In this document: piece by piece, positions 1 through 6,198 of the stretch | Position numbering within the stretch: position 1 is the stretch's first letter | Layout: every line of letters starts with the position of its first letter | Assembly: GCA_016930115.1 (NCBI GenBank) | Contig: JAFGHN010000014.1 | Coordinates: 1 to 10,686 of the forward strand | From: Spirochaetales bacterium | Lineage (GTDB): Bacteria; Spirochaetota; Spirochaetia; ARS1246 | DNA length: 10,686 nt | Direction: 5' to 3' | The notes under the pieces: model-generated | Told to the model about the DNA's origin: nothing | The model's database searches: none | What the model saw: the letters and a program-made list of their open reading frames with translations, nothing else | Program-made: the position numbers and the translations under genes

Positions 1-717
1 ATGCCGTACTATGAAGATCTTGTCAAAGAGATACTCGAAGAGGATTTCGGCCCCGGCACGCGGGCCAAACAGGAAGCGGTGCTCAAACGGCTTTCGATAA
101 ACGAAGAAAAGACAACCAAGAAGATAACGGTTGACCTGAGAGCGATCCTTCTCGACGCAATCCGCGTGCTTTCCGCATCGGGAAAACCGGTCGAGAGGGC
201 CCTGGCGAAATTGAACGAGAGCAGCTCGATTATCGAGGAATACAGGAAAAGGCTCGACAGCCCGTTCCGCAGATGGCTTGACCGGATACTCGGCCGCAAG
301 CCTGAGAACCGGACATACCACGTGGAAATCGTCGATCCCGCCACGACCGTGGCCAAGCCGATGATGGTGGACTTTGACACGCTGCACGGGAAAGGAGTCC
401 AGACCGCGAGAGTCATTGGTTCCTACGCAAGCAAGTCAAACGCCGCCTACGCCCGGTTGGAGGCGATGGATGAAACCGGACTGTACATGCTGCTTGAGCG
501 CAATATTGGTGAAGTGCAGAACATGGTGAAGCTTTTTCCCGCGTTGCACACATATTTTCAGGAAGAGATGGACGCCAACAACCGCGGGAAACTGCGGGGC
601 GTGAAGCTCGAGGTGAACGCCATACGAAACGCCGTGTTAAAGGCAAACCAGCTCCGCCATGAATACGTGTCAAGAAAAGAGGAAGCCGAACAGCTTAAGA
701 AGCTCGGCATCCAGTGA
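1..717 (+). CDS. Conserved-looking protein of unknown function, possibly 5'-truncated
   Basis: I do not recognise this 238-residue protein. An in-frame ATG lies exactly at the window edge, so it may be an internal methionine of a longer protein; no upstream ribosome-binding site can be examined. The sequence is rich in charged residues and probably mostly helical: an acidic and basic N-terminal part (residues 1-100), a short beta-like segment around 105-127 (TYHVEIVDP, then MMVDFDTLH), and a helical C-terminal half (150-238) ending in a Lys/Glu-rich, coiled-coil-like tail. I see no signal peptide, membrane segment, Walker motif, zinc-binding cysteines (there are no cysteines at all) or obvious catalytic motif, so a cytoplasmic structural or binding role is plausible but unproven. 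The downstream gene is convergent, so nothing in its neighbourhood on this side hints at function. Codon use looks like that of its neighbours, with no sign of transfer. Confidence 0.75.
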   Translation: MPYYEDLVKEILEEDFGPGTRAKQEAVLKRLSINEEKTTKKITVDLRAILLDAIRVLSASGKPVERALAKLNESSSIIEEYRKRLDSPFRRWLDRILGRKPENRTYHVEIVDPATTVAKPMMVDFDTLHGKGVQTARVIGSYASKSNAAYARLEAMDETGLYMLLERNIGEVQNMVKLFPALHTYFQEEMDANNRGKLRGVKLEVNAIRNAVLKANQLRHEYVSRKEEAEQLKKLGIQ

Positions 718-756
718 GATAGGTGGGCCCGCTGCTCGCTCCTGAGCTGACGACGC

Positions 757-801
757 CGCGCCGGCTTCGTGCAAGCGCGAAAGGCCTCAAACCGCGGCCT
801 T
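757..801. terminator. Weak hairpins between convergent genes
   Basis: The 69-bp gap between the convergent gene ends holds two small inverted repeats. One is CGCGC at 757-761 with GCGCG at 775-779, which can alternatively fold with an inner GCTT/AAGC stem. The other is a perfect AAGGCC (781-786)/GGCCTT (796-801) pair that straddles the stop codon of the minus-strand gene. Neither is followed by a clear T-tract on either strand. They are placed where transcription from both sides should end, but an intrinsic terminator is not established. Confidence 0.25.
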
Positions 802-2757
802 GAAGATACCAAGAACCCTGAAATTATCAACGGCTTCCCCGAAGCGATCGAACGCTGCGTGGTAGTCGGCCTGTCCGGGCGGAATCTCCAGATCGACGTA
901 AAACATGTACTCCCACGGCTTTCCCGGAATCGGTCTCGATTCGAGCTTCTTCATGTTCAGCCGCTCCTGGGCAAGGATCTGCAGACAGTGAAACAGCGCT
1001 CCAGGCTTATCGAGCGTTGAAAACACTACTGAAGCCATGTCCGCATCAGCGGTCATCCGCGTTTCCTGCCGGGTGATGATAAAAAACCGGGTGTAATTGT
1101 GCGGGTTTGTCTCTATCCCTTCCTTCAGCACTTCGAGCCCGTACACTCTTGCCGCCTGGGCGCTGGCAATGGCTGCGTATTGCCTGTTCTGCTCCTGCTT
1201 CACATGGGCGACCGCGCCGGCGGTATCGTAGAACGGCACCCGTCGTACGCCTGGTATCGTATCGAGAAAACGGGCACACTGGGCGAGCCCCTGGGGGTGG
1301 GAATAGATTTCGGTAAGGCTCGATACATCGGTCCCTGGAAACCCGATGAGGTTATGGATGATTCTTATTTTCTTCTCTCCGACGATACCGATATCGGGAT
1401 ACTGGAGCAGAAGATCGTAGTTTTCGTGTATTGAACCGGAAAGGGAGTTTTCAATCGGCACGATGCCGAAACCGGCGGTGCCCGACAGGACGCTTTCAAA
1501 TACGTCCCGAAAGCTCTCGCACGGCATGGACCTGACATCGTCGCTTTCGAAGTACCTTTTGAGGGCGAGCTCGCTGAACGCCCCCGGCTCGCCCTGAAAC
1601 GCCACCTGAGCCTGAATCGCCGATTCTTCCCAGGCTCGCCGGACTCCACCCGGTGCGTCCGTTCCGCTTTTGAAAACAGCATCGCCGGGTCCCGCGGCGT
1701 TTCCTGGGCGTCCGGCAGCCGCAAGGTTGCCGCGCAACGGAAGCCGTGCCACCTCCCTGCCGACCACCGGAGCGAGCACCTCAATGTCGCGCATCAGCTT
1801 CTCAAACTGCGCGGGATAGAGCGACTGCGGGCCGTCGGAAACCGCTTTCTCAGGGTCAGGATGCACCTCGAGCAGAATACCGTCCGCCCCGGCGGCTACG
1901 GAGGCAAGCGCCATCGGCGGCACCTTGTCCCTGATGCCCGTGGCATGGCTTGGATCGACAATGATGGGAAGATGGCTGAGCTTGTGCACCACCGGGATGG
2001 CGGATATATCGAGGGTGTTGCGCGTGTAGGTTTCAAAGGTGCGTATACCGCGTTCGCAGAGAATGACCTGCTCGCTGCCTTGGGCGAGGAGATATTCGGC
2101 GGCCATGAGCAGGTCCTCTATGGTGGCGGCGAAACCCCGCTTCAGGATCACCGGCTTCCTCAAGGCCCCGACGCGTTTCAACAGCTCGAAGTTCTGCATG
2201 TTCCGCGCCCCTATCTGAAAGACGTCGACATACTCGCGCATCATATCAGCGTAGTCGGTACCAACGATCTCCGAAACGACGGGCATCCCCTCCTTTTCTC
2301 CGGCCTCTTTCAGGAGCTTGAGCCCTTCTTCGCCCATGCCCTGAAAGGAGTAAGGGGACGTCCGGGGCTTGAAGGCGCCGCCGCGGAGCATGACGGCGCC
2401 GGATTCCCGGACCAGCCGCGCGGTTTCCAGCACCTGCTCACGCGATTCAACGGAGCACGGCCCGGCTATGACGGCGATACGCATACCGCCCACCTTCACC
2501 GGCCCGACTTGTACGACGGTGTCTTCCTTCTTGAACTCCCGGGAGGCAAACTTGTACGGTTTGGTTATCGGTATCGCCCGGTCTACGCCCGGAAGCAACT
2601 CCACTTCGCGAAGATCCATCGGGGCGAGGCCGACGGCGCCGAAGATCGTCTCTTCTTCACCGACAATCTCACGAATGCGAAATCCCCGGGACTCGAGGAA
2701 ATCACGCAATCGCTGCTTTTCATCGTCTTTTATATTGTGTTTGAGAACTATAACCAT
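787..2757 (-). CDS. Bifunctional DAHP synthase (type I-beta)/prephenate dehydratase fusion with ACT domain
   Basis: One uninterrupted 656-residue frame carries two aromatic amino acid enzymes. Residues 1-70 look like the ferredoxin-like regulatory domain of Thermotoga-type DAHP synthases. Residues 85-340 are the synthase barrel (PEP + erythrose 4-phosphate to DAHP): GPCSVE at 99-104, KPRTSPYSFQG at 130-140, LKRG at 205-208, DPSHATG at 268-274. Cys101, His271, Glu297 and Asp308 match the metal ligands of the Thermotoga enzyme, shifted by one. A Gly/Ala-rich linker follows (about 341-382). Residues 383-565 are prephenate dehydratase (prephenate to phenylpyruvate), with VPIENSLSGS at 433-442 and the catalytic TRF at 556-558. 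Residues 570-656 are an ACT domain with GALF (586-589) and ESRP (606-609), the phenylalanine-binding signature. No chorismate mutase domain is present. The ATG start is the only plausible one; a GAGGGGAA stretch lies rather far upstream. Product domains are near certain; the fusion itself is the unusual part. Confidence 0.93.
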   Translation of the reverse strand: MVIVLKHNIKDDEKQRLRDFLESRGFRIREIVGEEETIFGAVGLAPMDLREVELLPGVDRAIPITKPYKFASREFKKEDTVVQVGPVKVGGMRIAVIAGPCSVESREQVLETARLVRESGAVMLRGGAFKPRTSPYSFQGMGEEGLKLLKEAGEKEGMPVVSEIVGTDYADMMREYVDVFQIGARNMQNFELLKRVGALRKPVILKRGFAATIEDLLMAAEYLLAQGSEQVILCERGIRTFETYTRNTLDISAIPVVHKLSHLPIIVDPSHATGIRDKVPPMALASVAAGADGILLEVHPDPEKAVSDGPQSLYPAQFEKLMRDIEVLAPVVGREVARLPLRGNLAAAGRPGNAAGPGDAVFKSGTDAPGGVRRAWEESAIQAQVAFQGEPGAFSELALKRYFESDDVRSMPCESFRDVFESVLSGTAGFGIVPIENSLSGSIHENYDLLLQYPDIGIVGEKKIRIIHNLIGFPGTDVSSLTEIYSHPQGLAQCARFLDTIPGVRRVPFYDTAGAVAHVKQEQNRQYAAIASAQAARVYGLEVLKEGIETNPHNYTRFFIITRQETRMTADADMASVVFSTLDKPGALFHCLQILAQERLNMKKLESRPIPGKPWEYMFYVDLEIPPGQADYHAAFDRFGEAVDNFRVLGIFKAAV

Positions 2758-2766
2758 GGCCGTAGC

Positions 2767-2795
2767 AACGTATTCCCCTCGACCGCAGTTGTCAA
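2767..2795 (-). promoter_or_regulatory. Candidate promoter of the DAHP synthase/prephenate dehydratase gene
   Basis: On the minus strand a perfect TTGACA (2790-2795) is followed after exactly 17 bp by TACGTT (2767-2772), which keeps only the T1, A2 and T6 positions of TATAAT. Predicted transcription start is near 2760, only about 3 nt before the ATG, so the mRNA would be nearly leaderless. The -35 is convincing and the -10 is weak. A second minus-strand TATAAC lies at 2801-2806. Confidence 0.4.
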
Positions 2796-2808
2796 GTGCT
2801 GTTATACT
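2779..2808 (+). promoter_or_regulatory. Candidate promoter of the acyl-CoA ligase gene
   Basis: TCGACC (2779-2784, 4/6 to TTGACA) and TATACT (2803-2808, 5/6 to TATAAT) are separated by 18 bp. Predicted start is near 2815, leaving a leader of about 43 nt. It overlaps the divergent minus-strand promoter, so the two polymerases would compete for the same DNA. Confidence 0.4.
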
Positions 2809-2847
2809 GCATAGTTACACGGCTCAATACGCCGTAATGAATATCGC

Positions 2848-2852
2848 GGAGG
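2848..2852 (+). promoter_or_regulatory. Ribosome-binding site that fixes the acyl-CoA ligase start
   Basis: A perfect GGAGG sits 5 nt before the ATG at 2858. It favours this start over the in-frame ATG at 2837, and over a frame that stays open far upstream across the divergent gene. Confidence 0.8.
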
Positions 2853-2857
2853 CAGTC

Positions 2858-4762
2858 ATGAAAGATACAATACCAAAGCTTCTGGTTGAAACCGCAAGCG
2901 ACTACCCTGAGCATGTCGCGCAGCTTTCAAAAGACGAAAACGGCGAGTTTCGGCCCACTACCTTCTCCGGGCTTCTTGTTGAAGTCTGCAGCTTTGCCGC
3001 AGGGCTGAAGAAGCTCGGAATCTCCCGCAACGATCACCTGGGGCTTATCTCGGAAAACAGAAAGGAATGGCTGATAGCCGACCTCGCCGTCATGTGCATC
3101 GGCGCGATCGACGTGCCGCGGGGATGTGACTCCACCGCGGATGAGCTCAAGTTCATCCTTGATTTTTCAGACTGCAAAACCTGTTTCGTGGAAAACACCA
3201 CGCAGATGGAAAAAATTCTCACGAGAAGAAGCTCCATACCCGCACTCCGGCGTTTCATCGTTCTCGACAACGGCTACAAAGCCGGAAACATCGAGAACAC
3301 CTCCGGGCTTGAAGTCCTCAATTTTTCCGAGGTGATGGAGACCGGCAGAGCACAGTACGCCGCGAATCCGCAGGAGATACTCAATGAGATCGAGAAAGGT
3401 AATGAAAATGATACGGTGACCATCATATTCACCTCGGGCACCACAGGCGAACCGAAGGGGGTCATGCTTTCACACAGGAACTTCCTCCACCAGGTGAAAC
3501 ATGTGCCCGACCTGATTACCGCCGGTCCGGGGGACAGATGGTTAAGCGTACTTCCGGTATGGCACTCCTTCGAAAGAATAATGCAGTACGTGACCATCGG
3601 CAGCGCATCGGCGCTCGCCTACTCCAAGCCAATCGGCAAGGTGATCGTCGCAGACATGGCCAAGGTGAAGCCCACGTGGATGGCTTCGGTACCAAGAATC
3701 TGGGAAGCACTGCGAAACGGAATTTATCAGAATGTCAATTCGGAAGGCGGCATCAAGAAGGCGCTCTTCCTGTTCTTTGTGGCGGTCGGCAAAGCGCACT
3801 CAAACGCTTCAAATCTTGTCCGTGGTCTGGTTCCGCAGTTCAAAAAACGCTCCCGCGTTCTGGATTTCCTGGCCGGAATCCTGCCGTTTATCCTCCTGTA
3901 CCCGCTCAGGGCACTCGGTAACGTGCTGGTGTTCAGCAAAATCAAACACCGGTTGGGAGGCAGTTTTGTTGCGGGCATATCGGGCGGCGGTGGACTGCCT
4001 TCCGCCGTCGACGGATTCTTCCAAGCCGCAGGGGTATTGCTTATCGAGGGGTACGGGATGACCGAAACCGCTCCGGTGCTTTCTTTGAGGCTTCAGAAGC
4101 GTCCGGTCCCCGGCACCATCGGCCCGATATTCCCGGGGACGGAGTTCAAAATAGTTGATGAGAACATGAAAGAGCTTGGGCCGGGAGAACAGGGGGTGCT
4201 GATTGTCCGCGGCCCACAGGTGATGTCCGGATACTACAAGAGGCCGGACCTTACGGCAGCGATTATGGACAAGGACGGCTGGCTCAACACCGGCGATCTG
4301 GCGATGAAGACACACAAGGGTGAGATAAAGATCGTGGGGCGCGCGAAGGACACGATAGTGCTCATGGGCGGGGAGAACGTGGAACCCGCACCAATCGAGG
4401 AAATCCTCAAGGAATCACGGTACATCTCAACGAGCGTGGTGCTTGGGCAGGACAAGAAATTCCTCGCGGCCCTTATCGTAGTTAATCTGGATAATCTGAA
4501 AGCTTTCGCCCAAGAGAACGGTGTTCCCTATGAATCGGAATCCGATCTTGTGGAAACGAGGGAAGTACAGGAGCTGTTCAGGTCCGAGATCAACAACCTC
4601 GTCAGCGCAAAGAACGGGTTCAAGAGTTTTGAACGGATCAACAGGTTCCATCTGCTGTCAAAAGAGTTTGAAGTGGGCAGGGAACTTTCGGCAAAGCAGG
4701 AGATCAAGCGCCACGAGATCGACAAAATATACGCAAGACAGATAGAAAAGCTGTTTCTGTAG
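2858..4762 (+). CDS. Long-chain fatty acid--CoA ligase (AMP-forming)
   Basis: A 634-residue member of the adenylate-forming ANL family. It would activate a fatty acid with ATP to an acyl-adenylate and transfer it to CoA, probably at the inner face of the membrane, feeding lipid synthesis or beta-oxidation. Visible core motifs: the phosphate-binding loop TSGTTGEPKG (192-201), GYGMTETAP (398-406), GWLNTGD (474-480) and GRAKDTIVLMGGENVEP (494-510). A hydrophobic stretch at about 337-360 may contact the membrane. The length suits long-chain acyl-CoA synthetases. The C-terminal A10 region reads GRELSAKQEIKR (607-618); where canonical enzymes have the adenylation lysine, a simple alignment places Glu615, with Lys613 and Lys617 nearby. 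My recollection is that spirochaete homologues share this form. The gene stands alone between divergent promoters and a hairpin. Chain-length preference cannot be read from sequence. Confidence 0.93.
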   Translation: MKDTIPKLLVETASDYPEHVAQLSKDENGEFRPTTFSGLLVEVCSFAAGLKKLGISRNDHLGLISENRKEWLIADLAVMCIGAIDVPRGCDSTADELKFILDFSDCKTCFVENTTQMEKILTRRSSIPALRRFIVLDNGYKAGNIENTSGLEVLNFSEVMETGRAQYAANPQEILNEIEKGNENDTVTIIFTSGTTGEPKGVMLSHRNFLHQVKHVPDLITAGPGDRWLSVLPVWHSFERIMQYVTIGSASALAYSKPIGKVIVADMAKVKPTWMASVPRIWEALRNGIYQNVNSEGGIKKALFLFFVAVGKAHSNASNLVRGLVPQFKKRSRVLDFLAGILPFILLYPLRALGNVLVFSKIKHRLGGSFVAGISGGGGLPSAVDGFFQAAGVLLIEGYGMTETAPVLSLRLQKRPVPGTIGPIFPGTEFKIVDENMKELGPGEQGVLIVRGPQVMSGYYKRPDLTAAIMDKDGWLNTGDLAMKTHKGEIKIVGRAKDTIVLMGGENVEPAPIEEILKESRYISTSVVLGQDKKFLAALIVVNLDNLKAFAQENGVPYESESDLVETREVQELFRSEINNLVSAKNGFKSFERINRFHLLSKEFEVGRELSAKQEIKRHEIDKIYARQIEKLFL

Positions 4763-4774
4763 CTGACGCCAGGC

Positions 4775-4809
4775 CGGCCGCGTTTACGTCCGCAAACGTA
4801 GCGCGGCCG
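4775..4809 (+). terminator. GC-rich hairpin after the acyl-CoA ligase gene
   Basis: CGGCCGCG (4775-4782) pairs perfectly with CGCGGCCG (4802-4809). Inside it TACGT (4785-4789) pairs with ACGTA (4796-4800), leaving a small TT/G internal loop and a CCGCAA loop. It starts 12 bp after the stop codon. No T-tract follows, so it is either a terminator that does not need one or a 3'-end-protecting hairpin. Confidence 0.5.
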
Positions 4810-4910
4810 CTCACGGGCGCCGTATCAGAATGTTCGCCTCCGCATGCAGGCGACACAATGGATCCGACGCGCACCGCAACGGGCCACTATCCATCGCATT
4901 ATCGGGAACA

Positions 4911-4941
4911 AAGACAATATTATGGATATTTTTGATATAAT
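4911..4941 (+). promoter_or_regulatory. Candidate promoter of the response regulator gene
   Basis: A perfect TATAAT at 4936-4941 lies 38 bp before the ATG in an AT-rich stretch that contrasts with the GC-rich surroundings. The best -35 candidates are AAGACA (4911-4916, spacer 19) or ACAATA (4914-4919, spacer 16), both poor. Predicted start is near 4948. Confidence 0.55.
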
Positions 4942-4960
4942 GGGTTAAATTTATATCAAA
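4931..4960. promoter_or_regulatory. Perfect 10-bp inverted repeat overlapping the -10 box, probable operator
   Basis: TTTGATATAA (4931-4940) and TTATATCAAA (4951-4960) are perfect inverted repeats separated by 10 bp (centre to centre 20 bp, about two helical turns). The left arm contains most of the TATAAT -10 box and the right arm lies just past the predicted transcription start. This geometry suits binding of a dimeric repressor. It could instead form an AT-rich hairpin in the 5' leader. Confidence 0.55.
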
Positions 4961-4978
4961 CATACCAAGGAACCGTCT

Positions 4979-5365
4979 ATGAAAAGAGTCCTGTACGCCG
5001 AGGATGAATACACAAACAGAAAACTCATTGAGATGTTGCTTGAACAAAGGGGGGTACGGTGTGACCTTGCAGAGAACGGCGTCGCGGCCTTCGAAATGTT
5101 CAAGAAAAATGATTATGCGCTCGTTCTCCTGGACCATTATATGCCCGGACTTTCCGGGGGCGAGGTCGCAAGGAAAATAAGGGCCGGGGGATCCTCGGTC
5201 CCTCTTATCGCCATCACGAGCGACGACAGCCAGGTCCCGGCACTTGAAGAAGCCGGTTTCAACAGGGTGTTTTTGAAGCCGATGAGAGGCCCTGAATACA
5301 TGGATACGATCATGAGCTACCTTGAAGATGCGCAGGTGCCCGCTTCAGACGGCCGGGCAAGTTGA
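4979..5365 (+). CDS. Single-domain response regulator (CheY-like receiver)
   Basis: A 128-residue stand-alone receiver domain. The acidic pair is Glu8-Asp9, the phosphoacceptor is Asp52 (LLDHYMPG, 50-57), the conserved switch Thr is at 80 (AITSDD), and Lys100-Pro101 completes the active site. After the receiver there is only a short polar tail (118-128), so no DNA-binding or enzymatic output is present; output must be through protein contact, as in CheY, Spo0F or adaptor receivers. No histidine kinase, chemotaxis gene or phosphatase lies nearby, so it is an orphan. AAGGA at 4967-4971, 7 nt before the ATG, supports the start. The gene ends 6 bp from the end of the convergent membrane-protein gene. 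The promoter has a perfect inverted repeat over its -10, which suggests control by an unlinked dimeric regulator. Confidence 0.93.
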   Translation: MKRVLYAEDEYTNRKLIEMLLEQRGVRCDLAENGVAAFEMFKKNDYALVLLDHYMPGLSGGEVARKIRAGGSSVPLIAITSDDSQVPALEEAGFNRVFLKPMRGPEYMDTIMSYLEDAQVPASDGRAS

Positions 5366-5371
5366 ACGGCG

Positions 5372-6103
5372 CTATTCCTCACTCTCGTCTTCCTTGGACG
5401 GCGGCTCTCTCATGACCAGCCGTTCCACGACACCTTGAAGGCGGTTTCTAAAAATGACGCCGAGGGCAAACAACACCGACGCGACGCCGAGGATGATTCC
5501 CGCCACAACCCACTTGTTTGCGGCCGCGGCGCCGCCGATCCCGGCGCTCCCCACGATCCCCGGGAGTCTGCCTATCATCGAAACGAAGACGAACGCCAGG
5601 TATCTCATGGGAGAAAGGCCGGCCACGTAGCACAGTATGTCTTTCGGGATGCCGGGAATCACAAAGAGAAGGAAAAACGCAATCTGTGAGCGGGGAGATC
5701 TCGAGATTGCATCGAACTTCTCCAACCGCTGTTCACCGAACAACGCCCGTACGAAAGGCACGCCGAAAACCCTCGCCAGGAGGAAATTGAAGGACGATCC
5801 CAGAAGGATACCCGTCACCGAGAGAAGCGAGCCCTGCACCGTCCCAAAGAGGTAGCCGCCGGCAATTTGGGGGACCTCCCCGGGTATGACAAAGATGACA
5901 ACCTGTATGAATTGCAGGCCGATGAACGAAAGAGGGGCCGCTATTCCCCAACTTTCCACAGCTTCTTTGATGTTTTCCGATGATGAGAAGACCTGCCAGA
6001 TCTGCTGCCTGAAGATCAGCACCACAATCAAAACAGCCGCAATAAACAGCGGGAATACAACAAAAGAGACAATCTTCTGAGGCCGTAGAGCTTTCTGTCC
6101 CAC
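5372..6103 (-). CDS. TVP38/TMEM64 (VTT, DedA-like) family membrane protein
   Basis: Polytopic inner-membrane protein, 243 residues from the GTG at 6103. VTT/DedA-like proteins have been linked to lipid scrambling or carrier recycling, and some to membrane potential; the substrate here is unknown. Hydrophobic segments lie at about 11-31, 54-73, 89-111, 141-150, 164-184 and 198-218. The two family hallmarks, Gly/Pro-containing re-entrant loops, are visible as PGEVPQIAGGYLFG (74-87) and PGIPKDILCYVAG (150-162), the first followed by a GSSFNFLLAR segment. The C-terminal tail is acidic (KEDESEE). The start is debatable: the frame stays open to an ATG at 6160 (262 residues), but that ATG has no Shine-Dalgarno sequence and lies upstream of a good minus-strand promoter whose predicted start coincides with the GTG at 6103. 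The extra 19 residues also do not look like typical family sequence. The gene is divergent from carD. Confidence 0.88.
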   Translation of the reverse strand: MGQKALRPQKIVSFVVFPLFIAAVLIVVLIFRQQIWQVFSSSENIKEAVESWGIAAPLSFIGLQFIQVVIFVIPGEVPQIAGGYLFGTVQGSLLSVTGILLGSSFNFLLARVFGVPFVRALFGEQRLEKFDAISRSPRSQIAFFLLFVIPGIPKDILCYVAGLSPMRYLAFVFVSMIGRLPGIVGSAGIGGAAAANKWVVAGIILGVASVLFALGVIFRNRLQGVVERLVMREPPSKEDESEE

Positions 6104-6110
6104 GGGACAC

Positions 6111-6139
6111 ACTATACAGGCCGCGCGGAAGGGTCTCAA
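6111..6139 (-). promoter_or_regulatory. Candidate promoter of the VTT-family gene
   Basis: On the minus strand, TTGAGA (6134-6139, 5/6) and TATAGT (6111-6116, 5/6) are separated by exactly 17 bp. Predicted transcription start is about 6103-6104, at the GTG at 6101-6103, with no Shine-Dalgarno sequence in between. This implies a leaderless transcript. Confidence 0.55.
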
Positions 6140-6162
6140 TACCGCGTGGGGCCAATGCATTA

Positions 6163-6191
6163 TTGATTATGATGCGGATTATCAGTATAAT
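6163..6191 (+). promoter_or_regulatory. Candidate promoter of the carD-ispD-ispF-nth operon
   Basis: TTGATT (6163-6168, 4/6) and a perfect TATAAT (6186-6191) are separated by exactly 17 bp. Predicted start is about 6198, within a base of the ATG at 6199. A GATTAT direct repeat (6165-6170 and 6177-6182, 12-bp period) lies in the same stretch. This -35 is 23 bp from the -35 of the divergent promoter, so the two are back to back. Confidence 0.6.
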
Positions 6192-6198
6192 GGGAAAA

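Noticed and set aside
1861..2814. A 317-codon plus-strand open frame opposite the fusion gene.
   Set aside because: It is the complement of conserved enzyme sequence with strong codon bias, lacks a ribosome-binding site and has no recognisable domain; a shadow frame.
2369..2857. The acyl-CoA ligase frame stays open for 163 codons upstream of its start.
   Set aside because: This part is antisense to the DAHP synthase half of the fusion gene, has no family similarity and precedes the promoter and the perfect GGAGG at 2848-2852.
3809..4315. A 168-codon minus-strand frame inside the acyl-CoA ligase.
   Set aside because: It lies opposite the most conserved ligase motifs, with no Shine-Dalgarno sequence or protein-like composition.
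4834..4853. TCGCCT/AGGCGA hairpin with an 8-nt loop between the ligase and the response regulator, considered as a small RNA or riboswitch part.
   Set aside because: The stem is only 6 bp, no conserved RNA fold is recognisable, and it lies upstream of the predicted response-regulator transcription start. Nothing else is seen in 4810-4910.
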